Assembly: GCF_900101905.1 (NCBI RefSeq) | Contig: NZ_FNAJ01000012.1 | Location: 1 to 64,000, forward strand | Reading direction: 5' to 3' | Length of the DNA: 64,000 nt | Source of the DNA: Myxococcus virescens | Lineage (GTDB): Bacteria > Myxococcota > Myxococcia > Myxococcales > Myxococcaceae | Shown here: positions 25,205-32,347 of the stretch, piece by piece | Numbering within the stretch: the first letter of the stretch is position 1 | How the letters are laid out: each line of letters begins with the position of its first letter | Translations under genes and position numbers: made by a program | The notes under the pieces: model-generated | What the model was told of the DNA's origin: nothing | What the model saw: the letters and a program-made list of their open reading frames with translations, nothing else | Database searches by the model: none

Positions 25205-26286
25205 GAAGCGCTCCCGGCGGAGGAAGGTGGAGGTGTGGCGGAGGCGCCGCTGGCGCTGGTGAGGGCGGTGGCCAACTGCCGGGCGTGGTCCTCGGCGCGG
25301 CGGAAGCCTGCTTCACCGAAGGCGTTCCATTCAGACAGCAGGTGCTGGGCGGCGTCGTAGTCGTCGTCGAAGAAGCGCACCGCGCGGTGCTCCGCGTCCC
25401 AGCGCGACAGCCGTCCCAGCGCGCGCAGGAAGGCGGCGGCGGCACGAGCCGCCGCGGCCCGGGAGGACAACGTCGCCGAGGAAGACAGCCCCTCCACCCA
25501 GCGCGTGGCGGGCTGCTCCAGCAACGGGCGCGCCGCTTCGAGGAGGAAGCCCGCGAGGTCCCTTCGGCCCGCGCCATCCACCGCGTCGAGGAACGCGGCG
25601 AGCACGGCCTCCTGCGCGATGCCCAGGGCCAGGGCCTCCTCGGGAGCCGCGATGTGACGCTTGGACTCCTCCAACCCACGCCAACGCTGCGCGAGCTCCC
25701 GCCGCAGCGCCTCCAGCAGCCACGCGCCGTCCGCCAGCAGGGGCGCGAAGGCGGTGGCATCGAGCTCCGGACGGTGCGTCCCGAACTGCTCCGGGAAGCC
25801 CAGCCAGCAGAGGGCGGAGCGGCGGAAGAGGTGCTGTGCGCCCAGGGCCGGCGCGCAGGGGGTGCCCGCCACCAGACGGCAGCAGAGAAAGAGGATGAGC
25901 TCGTCGGCGAGCGTGGGGGTTCCGTCCACCTCCAGCGGCATGGCCCCGTGTTTCGTCAGGGGCTGTTCCAGAAGCCACTTCAGGACGTGGAAGGTGAGGG
26001 GGGAGAAGCGCAGGGTGGGCGGAGCATGCCGCTCCCAGAGCCGGCCGGTGCGTGCCTGCCCGTCGCGCACCGTGAGCTGCTGGCGCCAGCCGCCGCATCG
26101 GGCGAGCGCCATCACGCTGCCCTTGGCGAGCGTGTCCCGCAGGACCTCCATCGCGCCGGGACTGAACTTCGCTGGGACGGCGTGCCGGTTGCGGAGCAGG
26201 TCCTCCACGGGGGCGTACTGCCCCAGGCCGACGATGGCGCGGGCGAGCGTGAGCAGCTCGAGCTCGGACGGAGCGACGCGAATCAT
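25201..26286 (-). CDS. FtsH-ternary-system helical protein (361 aa)
   Basis: The start is ATG 26286, overlapping the radical SAM stop by 4 nt; longer upstream frames are antisense shadows. The 361-residue product is almost wholly helical and Ala/Leu/Arg-rich (ELELLTLARAIVGLGQYAPVEDLL, LADELILFLCCRLVAG, AVLAAFLDAVDGAGRRDLAGFLLEAARPLLEQ). The C-terminal region has RFFDDDYDAAQHLLSEWNAFGEAGFRRAEDHARQLA, perhaps interacting with a partner. A low-complexity Ser/Ala/Pro tail ends it. It has no membrane segment or enzyme motif. Operon position between the radical SAM enzyme and the coiled-coil protein marks it as a core, uncharacterised component of the FtsH ternary system. Confidence 0.6.
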   Translation of the reverse strand: MIRVAPSELELLTLARAIVGLGQYAPVEDLLRNRHAVPAKFSPGAMEVLRDTLAKGSVMALARCGGWRQQLTVRDGQARTGRLWERHAPPTLRFSPLTFHVLKWLLEQPLTKHGAMPLEVDGTPTLADELILFLCCRLVAGTPCAPALGAQHLFRRSALCWLGFPEQFGTHRPELDATAFAPLLADGAWLLEALRRELAQRWRGLEESKRHIAAPEEALALGIAQEAVLAAFLDAVDGAGRRDLAGFLLEAARPLLEQPATRWVEGLSSSATLSSRAAAARAAAAFLRALGRLSRWDAEHRAVRFFDDDYDAAQHLLSEWNAFGEAGFRRAEDHARQLATALTSASGASATPPPSSAGSAS

Positions 26287-26891
26287 GGACGGAGCCGGTC
26301 GGCGAGCGCGGGCCAGCCGTTGATGACGAGCTTGCCGCCGACGAAGTGCACCTCCGCCGTGTTCGGGGCGGTGAAGCACGCGTCGTGCGGAGCGTAGCGG
26401 CCGGTGAGGAAGTGCATCACCTGGTTGCGCGAGCCAATCCACCGCCGCGCCGTCTCCGGCTGGTCCTTCTCGAAGCGGCCGTCCACCAGCAGGTCCACCG
26501 TCGCGAGGAGCCGGTCCACGTCGTCCCGCGCCTGGGCCCGCAGCTCCGCGAGCGTGTGGCCGGTGAAGACCATGATGCTCAGCCCGGCGGCGCGGACGCG
26601 CTCGCACAGCGCCGCGGCGGGACCGGGCTGGGAGAAGGGCTCGCCGCCCAGCAGGGTGAGTCCCTCGATACCGGGGGTGGCCAGGATTGCCTGGGCCAGC
26701 GCCTGCACCGTCTCCACGGTGCCGCGCTCGGTCGCGAACATCTCCGGGTTGCAGCACCCCGGGCAGCGCAGGGGGCAGCCCTGGACCCAGAGGGCGTAGC
26801 GCACACCGGGGCCCTCCGCTTCCGTGCGGGGGACTCGCTGGGCAATCCGGAGCGTCGGGCCGGAGCTGGGGGTGCCTGCGGCGATGGCCAT
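26283..26891 (-). CDS. Radical SAM protein, activating-enzyme-like (first gene of FtsH system)
   Basis: A start at ATG 26891 with CTGGAG about 10 nt upstream gives 202 residues; an in-frame start at 27005 would add 38 residues with no visible domain. The motif is CPLRCPGC (Cys39, Cys43, Cys46) in WVQGCPLRCPGCCNPE, followed by LTLLGGEPFSQPGPA, SIMVFTGHTLAEL and VDLLVDGRFEK. This is the minimal radical SAM domain of the NrdG/PflA glycyl-radical activase type. Instead of an obvious partner reductase or lyase it heads the FtsH operon, so it may modify a component of the system or generate a signal metabolite. It is cytoplasmic. Its stop overlaps the next start (ATGA), binding it into the operon. 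Confidence 0.82.
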   Translation of the reverse strand: MAIAAGTPSSGPTLRIAQRVPRTEAEGPGVRYALWVQGCPLRCPGCCNPEMFATERGTVETVQALAQAILATPGIEGLTLLGGEPFSQPGPAAALCERVRAAGLSIMVFTGHTLAELRAQARDDVDRLLATVDLLVDGRFEKDQPETARRWIGSRNQVMHFLTGRYAPHDACFTAPNTAEVHFVGGKLVINGWPALADRLRP

Positions 26892-27102
26892 GAAGACGGC
26901 TCCAGCATGCCAGCAGCGGCGGCACAGGGGGAGCGCGAGGACGTGTCTCATGCCGCGAGACGGGCTCGTTTGCTTGTTGATACCTTCCGCCGCCCGGTCG
27001 TTCATGACCTATGCCTACATCCAGGTCGAGTGATGACTGGCGAATCTTCTCGCGTCGCAAATTGTCAACGTCGCTTCATCCCTCAAGTAGACTGTGGTGG
27101 TC
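26892..27102. other. Divergent promoter region of the FtsH operon and the PilZ activator
   Basis: The 211-bp gap between ATG 26891 (minus) and ATG 27103 (plus) must hold the promoter of the eight-gene FtsH operon and that of the sigma-54 activator. No clear -24/-12 (TGGC-N-TTGC) or -35/-10 pair was recognised. The stretch at about 27030-27085 is less G+C-rich than its surroundings. Confidence 0.4.
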
Positions 27103-28893
27103 ATGACGCGGCCTGTGTCCGCCTACGCCCCTCGAAGCGAACGCAAGCCGTTGTACGTGAAGGTGGTGACGCAGCCCGCGCTCCATGGGTGCTGGGCCGT
27201 CAACATCAGTGAGACGGGCATCGGGCTCATCGCCACGCCGCACACGCCGTCCGAAGGGCCGCGTGAGGGCGAGGACGTGGAGCTGTCGTTCTCCCTTCCG
27301 GACTCCGGTGAGCACATCCGCGTGCGCGGCGTGGTGCGCTGGCGCCACGACGCATCCGGCGCGGTGGCGGCCATGGGCGTGAGCTTCCGCGCCTTCGAGG
27401 AAGCGGACGGCGTGAAGCTGGCGCGCTACCTCGCCTCGTCGCACCTCCAGGTGGTGGTGGCCTTCGCCACCGAGCAGGAGGCGCGCGCGGTGACGGCCGC
27501 GCTGGAAGGGGTGGCCAAGCTCCACTTCGCCGCCAGCCCGTCGGACGCCCACGCGCTGGTGACGCGCGGGGACGCGGCGTGCCTGGTGGTGTGCGGTCAG
27601 GACGAGGAGCAGGCCCTGGCCCTGGTGGAGTCCCTGGCCGCCCGCCGCGCGGACGCGGACCCTTCCGGCGCGGGGCCGCCCAGTGACCTGGCATCGCGAA
27701 TCGTCTACTGCGCGCCGGCCGCGCCGGAGCGGCTGGTGGCCCTCTTCAACGCCGGGCGCATCTTCCGCGCGCTCGGGCCTGCACCCACGCGGGAGGCCCT
27801 GCACCAGGCGGTGCTTCAAGCGGGGCGCGAGCACGGCGTGCGCACCGAGCAGTGGCGCATGGCGCTGGAACTGGAGCGCAGCTTGCTGCGCGAGCGCGCC
27901 CTATCGCAGAAGTTGCCGCCGGCCCCTGGTGGGCGCGGCGGGGATGAAGTGGGCTTCCGCAGCGCCGCCATGCAGCGGGTGATGGAGCTGGTGCGCCTGG
28001 TGGCGCCCCACCGCGTGGCCGTGCTGCTCCAGGGCGAGACGGGCACGGGCAAGGAGGTGCTGGCGCGCATCCTCCACCGGCTCAGTGGCCGGGGGGACGT
28101 GCCGCTCGTGGTGCAGGACTGCGGCGCGCTGTCGGAGACGCTGCTGGAGAGCGAGCTCTTCGGCCACGTGAAGGGCTCCTTCACGGGCGCGGTGGCGGAC
28201 CACCCCGGGCTCTTCGTGCTCGCCAACGGCGGCACCATCTTCCTGGACGAAATCGAGAACACCACCGCCAACCTCCAGGCCAAGCTCCTCCGCGTGCTGG
28301 AGACGGGGGACGTGCGTCCGGTGGGCGGCACCCAGGTGCGCCACGTGGACGTGCGCGTGGTGGCCGCCAGCAACAAGGACATGGGCGAGGAAGTGCGCGC
28401 CGGCCGCTTCCGCGCGGACCTCTTCTACCGGCTCAACAGCTTCACCGTGGACATTCCCCCGCTGCGGGACAGGCCGGAGGACGTTCCGGAGCTGGCGCTC
28501 TACTTCCTGGAGTTGTTCAACCGCACCTTGCGCCGCTCCGCCAGCGGCATCGCGCCGGACGCGGTGGACGCGCTGCGGGCCTACGCCTGGCCGGGAAACG
28601 TGCGCGAGCTGCGCAACGTCATGGAGCGCTCGGTGCTGCTCTCCCGCCCCGGCGAGGTGGTGTCGCGGCGGCTGCTGCCACCGGTGCTGGGCTCCACCCT
28701 GGCCCTGCGTAACGAGCCGGGTGGGGATGGCTCGCTGCGCGCGCGGCTGGACCGGGTGGAGCGGGAGTTCATCCGCGAGGCCCTGGAGCGCCACGGCGGG
28801 GTGCTGCGGCGCGCGGCCGTGGCGCTGGGGATGGACCCGGTGACGCTGGGCCGGCGGGTCCGGCGCCACGGCTTGTGGAAGGGAGACAGCTAG
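27103..28893 (+). CDS. PilZ / pseudo-receiver / sigma-54-dependent activator (EBP)
   Basis: ATG 27103 is taken as start (GTG 27094 is an alternative); the product is 596 residues. Residues about 10-105 are a PilZ domain with the NISETGIG (NxSxxG) c-di-GMP motif, but the arginine motif is atypical (RSERK). About 115-250 is a receiver-like fold lacking the phospho-acceptor Asp (CLVVCGQDEE), so it is a pseudo-receiver. The AAA+ domain has GETGTGKE, the sigma-54 contact loop as GSFTGA rather than GAFTGA, and TIFLDEIEN Walker B. The C-terminus is a Fis-type helix-turn-helix (GVLRRAAVALGMDPVTLGRRVRRHG). It probably activates sigma-54 promoters in response to c-di-GMP. It diverges from the FtsH operon and may regulate it (inference). 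Confidence 0.88.
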   Translation: MTRPVSAYAPRSERKPLYVKVVTQPALHGCWAVNISETGIGLIATPHTPSEGPREGEDVELSFSLPDSGEHIRVRGVVRWRHDASGAVAAMGVSFRAFEEADGVKLARYLASSHLQVVVAFATEQEARAVTAALEGVAKLHFAASPSDAHALVTRGDAACLVVCGQDEEQALALVESLAARRADADPSGAGPPSDLASRIVYCAPAAPERLVALFNAGRIFRALGPAPTREALHQAVLQAGREHGVRTEQWRMALELERSLLRERALSQKLPPAPGGRGGDEVGFRSAAMQRVMELVRLVAPHRVAVLLQGETGTGKEVLARILHRLSGRGDVPLVVQDCGALSETLLESELFGHVKGSFTGAVADHPGLFVLANGGTIFLDEIENTTANLQAKLLRVLETGDVRPVGGTQVRHVDVRVVAASNKDMGEEVRAGRFRADLFYRLNSFTVDIPPLRDRPEDVPELALYFLELFNRTLRRSASGIAPDAVDALRAYAWPGNVRELRNVMERSVLLSRPGEVVSRRLLPPVLGSTLALRNEPGGDGSLRARLDRVEREFIREALERHGGVLRRAAVALGMDPVTLGRRVRRHGLWKGDS

Positions 28894-28903
28894 GCCTTGC
28901 GCC

Positions 28904-30325
28904 TCAGTGGGCGCGAATCCACTGGAGCATGGGCTTCCAGACGCGCACGCGCGCGTCGTCCGCCAGGAACAGGTCCGCGTGCCCGTAGTCCAGGGCGCGA
29001 GCGGTTTCCGGCAGCGTGCTGATGTTGAGCAGGGTGACGTCCCGGCTGCCCAGCAGCGTGACGCTGTGCTCGCCGTAGCGGCCCACGCCGCCCGCGGCGC
29101 CCACGTACAGAACCGGCACCTTCACGTCACGCAGGCGGTCGCCGTAGGGTACGTGCTTCCCGCAGGCCCACGCCTCCGTCTCCACCACCTCGTTGATGCT
29201 CTGGTACGGGGCGGCGCGCTGGCCGAACTCGAAGAGGTAGCCCTCGTGGGTGAAGGACAGCCGCTCCGGCAGGCCCATGGCATCCGGCGTGCTGCCCATC
29301 AGGTGGTAGGCCGGGACAACCGGCTGCAGCGGCGCGAAGAGCACGCTCGTCGCGCCCGCCGCGACCAGGGCCAGCTTGCGGTTCGAGGGCCGGCCCGTGC
29401 CCGGCCCGAAGATGTCGTCCTGCACCAGCGGCGACGGCGCGGCCGGCAGCACCGCGGCGAGCTGGCCAATGGCCTGCAGCATGATGCCCGGCGCCGGCCC
29501 GAGCAGGCCGCCCTCCAGTTGGCCCTCCTGGCGGGCATTGCTCAGCGCCGCATGGCGCTCGCACGCCCACGCCTGCTGTTGCGCGTCCTGCGGAGAGAAG
29601 CGCACCGCCATGTCCATGGGGATGAAGCCGTCCACCTGTCGCAGCGCGCGCGGCAGCCGGGCCTCGCGGTTGAGGTACGCGTAGCCCACCACCGCGCCCC
29701 GGCTCCAGCCCAGCAGGTGCATGGTGCCCAGGAAGTTGCCGCCCGCCAGCCGCAGCAGTTTCGCCACCCCCAGCGCCACGCCCACGTCGGCCGCGTGCGT
29801 TTCCAGCGTCCAGTTCTTCATGAAGCGAAAATCCTGCGTGTTCTGCGGCACGCCCGCCCACCGCAGGTCGATGCCCCACACGTCCACGCCCTCCTTCGCC
29901 AGATACGCGGCGATGGACTGCTCCGGCGGAACGAATGCGGAGCCGATGCTGGAGAGGAACGCGGCCTCGAAGCCCCACCCGTCGCCGTGCACCATGAACA
30001 CCGCGCGCGTCGCACGCGCCGGCCGCCACGCCCCGTCCTCCCGCACCACCCGGTGCAGGGTGATGACGTCCTGCTGCGATGGGCCCACCTGCAGGCGGTA
30101 GCGGTAGTGGGCCACGTCGCCGAACAGCGCCACCCGCTCACTGCCTCCCCGATTGCTGGAACCGACGAGCGCGGCGCTGGCCGGCGCGCCCTCCGCCAGC
30201 GCCACGCCCTGGAGCGCCGCGGCCCGTGAGACAGCGTGTCGCATGTCATCAGAAGGGGCCCCTTCGGCGGTTCGAGCCAACGACAGACATGCCAACGAGA
30301 CGCAGAGGAAGAACACGGAACGCAT
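28904..30325 (-). CDS. Secreted alpha/beta hydrolase
   Basis: The start at ATG 30325 gives a clean Sec signal peptide (MRSVFFLCVSLACLSLARTAEG) and 473 residues; the frame runs a further 72 codons upstream without a better start. The fold is an alpha/beta hydrolase: VFMVHGDGWGFEAAF (oxyanion His-Gly), HLLGWSRGAVVGYAY with the nucleophile Ser in G-W-S-R-G, VKVPVLYVGAAGGVG before the acid, and LDYGHADLFLADD with the catalytic His. It resembles secreted lipases/esterases or depolymerase-like hydrolases of predatory bacteria. It is convergent with the activator gene (10-nt gap) and has a long upstream region. The substrate is unknown; periplasmic or extracellular location is likely. Confidence 0.8.
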   Translation of the reverse strand: MRSVFFLCVSLACLSLARTAEGAPSDDMRHAVSRAAALQGVALAEGAPASAALVGSSNRGGSERVALFGDVAHYRYRLQVGPSQQDVITLHRVVREDGAWRPARATRAVFMVHGDGWGFEAAFLSSIGSAFVPPEQSIAAYLAKEGVDVWGIDLRWAGVPQNTQDFRFMKNWTLETHAADVGVALGVAKLLRLAGGNFLGTMHLLGWSRGAVVGYAYLNREARLPRALRQVDGFIPMDMAVRFSPQDAQQQAWACERHAALSNARQEGQLEGGLLGPAPGIMLQAIGQLAAVLPAAPSPLVQDDIFGPGTGRPSNRKLALVAAGATSVLFAPLQPVVPAYHLMGSTPDAMGLPERLSFTHEGYLFEFGQRAAPYQSINEVVETEAWACGKHVPYGDRLRDVKVPVLYVGAAGGVGRYGEHSVTLLGSRDVTLLNISTLPETARALDYGHADLFLADDARVRVWKPMLQWIRAH

Positions 30326-30810
30326 ACAGACCTCGGATCGGCTGAAGAGGTTCGGGGGAGTCGAGTTACGCCGGCCCATGACGCCCCTGACGTGTCGCCC
30401 CCCCGAGCAGAATTCACGCCAATCATTAAACCCCTGTAACTCCTGGAGTGTTATCCAGACAGGGACTTCATGGGTGAATGCCACTGTGGATCGAACCTCT
30501 GACATCCCCTGCCAGGTGGGGTACTTCGGCGCGTGCTTCATCGCTGAAGCCCGCGCATCACCGGTGCGGCTTTCGGGGCGTCACGAGGAACCCGGCAGGG
30601 ATTGAGAGGCGTGGGTGACGAGCGCGCGCAAATGACCACAGGCGACCAGAACGGGCAAGAACGGATTAGCTCTCCAGTACGGGTGGACTGACGGGGTCCG
30701 AACGGCACCAGGTGACGTGGGAGGGGTGCTGAACACACGCGCCCGTGGGGCTCTCGCCACCCTCCTGGGTGGGGGGCACATGGAAGCCAGACTTCAACGT
30801 GAGGCGGCCC
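30326..30810. other. Divergent intergenic region, no gene supported
   Basis: This 485-bp gap lies between the start of the secreted hydrolase and the ThiF-like gene. Short open frames exist but none has a ribosome site, a sensible composition or a recognisable product. No convincing promoter pair, RNA gene or repeat was seen. Confidence 0.4.
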
Positions 30811-31656
30811 ATGTTCGAGCAGCGGTTCCAGCGCAATCTGGGCGTGGTGGATGCGGAGACGCTGGACAAACTGTCACGCACGCATGTGTTGGTGGCGGGC
30901 GTGGGCGGCGCGGGTGGCCAGTGCGCGGTGGACCTGGCGCGGCTGGGGTTCGGCGGCGTGACGCTGGCGGACTTCGACGTCTACGAGCGCCACAACATGA
31001 ACCGGCAGGTGGGCTGCTTCGAAAGCACGTTGGGCCGCTCCAAGGTGGAGGTGGTGGGGCGGATGTGCCGGGACATCCACCCGGCGCTGCGGCTGCGGGA
31101 AGTGCCGGAGGGCATCACCGAGGCCAACGTGGAGGACGTGCTGGGCGGGGGCGGTGCGCTAGGGCCGGTGGATTACGTGGTGGAGGTCATCGACATCGCG
31201 GGGGCGCATGAGAAGCAGGTGCTCCACCGCGCCTGCCGCCAGCGCGGCGTGCCGGTGATGACGGGGCTGATGTTGGGATTCGGCGCGGCGCTGCACGTCT
31301 TTCAGCCGGACGCGCCGCTGTATGAAGCGCTCTACATCCTGCCGGATGGGCGCATCGACCTGCCGGCCATCATCCCCCACCTGGGAAGCTACATGCTCCG
31401 CGAGTACATGGACGCGTGCTTCCAGGGCCGGGGCCACGCCCCCACCTGCGTGGTGGGCGCGACGAGCGCCGCGGGGATGATGGTGACGGAGTTGACGCGC
31501 GCGGTGATGCGGGGCCCCCGGTCCATGGTGTCGTGGCCGGAGTACCTCTATGTGGACTTCTTCGACCACAGCTTCGTCCGGGGCACCGCCGCGTCGGCCC
31601 TGGCGAGGCGGGTGGTCCCGGCGTCGCGGGCCGGAGGTGCCCCGGCCGCGAGCTGA
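30811..31656 (+). CDS. ThiF/MoeB/HesA-type E1-like adenylyltransferase
   Basis: ATG 30811 with GAGG about 8 nt upstream gives 281 residues starting MFEQRFQRNLGVVD. The dinucleotide fold VLVAGVGGAGGQCAVDLARLG (nucleotide loop at 30-35) and LADFDVYERHNMNRQVG (the Asp and the N-x-x-R ATP contact) are diagnostic of E1-like enzymes that adenylate the C-terminus of ubiquitin-like or peptide substrates. A lone Cys in APTCVVGATSAAGMM sits where the catalytic or crossover Cys lies, and there is no zinc-binding CxxC pair. No ubiquitin-like, JAB or E2 gene is next to it, so the acceptor is unknown. TcdA-like tRNA cyclisation or a stand-alone sulfur-transfer role are alternatives. Confidence 0.82.
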   Translation: MFEQRFQRNLGVVDAETLDKLSRTHVLVAGVGGAGGQCAVDLARLGFGGVTLADFDVYERHNMNRQVGCFESTLGRSKVEVVGRMCRDIHPALRLREVPEGITEANVEDVLGGGGALGPVDYVVEVIDIAGAHEKQVLHRACRQRGVPVMTGLMLGFGAALHVFQPDAPLYEALYILPDGRIDLPAIIPHLGSYMLREYMDACFQGRGHAPTCVVGATSAAGMMVTELTRAVMRGPRSMVSWPEYLYVDFFDHSFVRGTAASALARRVVPASRAGGAPAAS

Positions 31657-31684
31657 CGTCGCTGGACGGAAGGACGGGCCGCGC

Positions 31685-32131
31685 TCACACCACGCCGCGC
31701 GCCCGGGCCTCCTCGATGACCTTCACGCCGTCCACGCCCAGGCTCTTGCCCAGGTAGGGGGCGACGAGGTCGGCGTGCTTGTGCACGCGGTGGAAGGCCT
31801 CGTCGAAGGTGCGCGTCACCAGGTTGATGCCAGAGATGATGACCCGCTGCAGGTTGTATTGCAGGTCATTGCCTTCGACGATGGCGTGAATCTCCGTGAA
31901 GAGCGGGCGCGCGTCCGAATGGAAGGTGGACAGGTTGCGCCGCTGCTCCGAATTGGGCACGGACGACTTCGGTGAAAGGCTGGCGACGAGGACGAGCGGG
32001 TGCTGAAGCTGCTCGTGCGCGCCCTTCATCTGCTGGAAGACGGTGTGGATTTCTTCCTGACTGGGTGGTGCCTCCCAGCGGAGGAAGAACACTCTGCCGA
32101 TGATGGCGGTCTTGTAGACGGATGTGGCCAT
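31685..32131 (-). CDS. Hypothetical protein (148 aa)
   Basis: ATG 32131 preceded by a G-rich ribosome site gives 148 residues beginning MATSVYKTAIIGRVFFLRWE. The pattern is alternating strands and helices (QEEIHTVFQQMKGAHEQLQHPLVLVASLS, RPLFTEIHAIVEGNDLQYNLQRVIISGINLVTRTFDEAF), which resembles a small alpha/beta domain of STAS/SpoIIAA-like proteins, but no motif confirms this. It has no signal peptide or membrane segment. It is convergent with the ThiF-like gene (28-nt gap). Codon use and composition match the neighbours, so it is a real gene of unknown role. Confidence 0.65.
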   Translation of the reverse strand: MATSVYKTAIIGRVFFLRWEAPPSQEEIHTVFQQMKGAHEQLQHPLVLVASLSPKSSVPNSEQRRNLSTFHSDARPLFTEIHAIVEGNDLQYNLQRVIISGINLVTRTFDEAFHRVHKHADLVAPYLGKSLGVDGVKVIEEARARGVV

Positions 32132-32311
32132 GATGTCCCCCTGCTGCTGCCGCGGTGATTCCACCGGGAAATCCCGGTGCCCCTTCGCCAGGAACGAACG
32201 GCGGCGCCTGGCGGTCTGCGCACCCATTGGCGCGCGTCCCTGGAGCAGACGGAATCAGACTGGAGGGCGGACATCCGCGGCCCGACGTTGCCCCGCCGGG
32301 CCGCGAGGTGT

Positions 32312-32337
32312 CCGGCCCCCGACGAATCGGGGGCCGG
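32312..32337 (-). terminator. Perfect GC-rich hairpin after the acylase gene
   Basis: An 11-bp perfect stem, CCGGCCCCCGA (32312-32322) with TCGGGGGCCGG (32327-32337) and a CGAA loop, lies 10 nt beyond the stop codon of the minus-strand acylase. No T-run follows, but the stability and position make a terminator or 3'-end stabiliser likely. Confidence 0.65.
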
Positions 32338-32347
32338 CGGGGGGGCG

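Noticed and set aside
25201..27060. Possible 619-residue fusion of the helical FtsH-system protein with an upstream extension
   Set aside because: The extension reads a wrong frame over the radical SAM gene; the ATG at 26286 within an ATGA overlap is the natural start.
26892..27102. Sigma-54 promoter for the FtsH operon
   Set aside because: No TGGC-N-TTGC pair with correct spacing was found on either strand; only a partial TGGCGAATC-type match exists.
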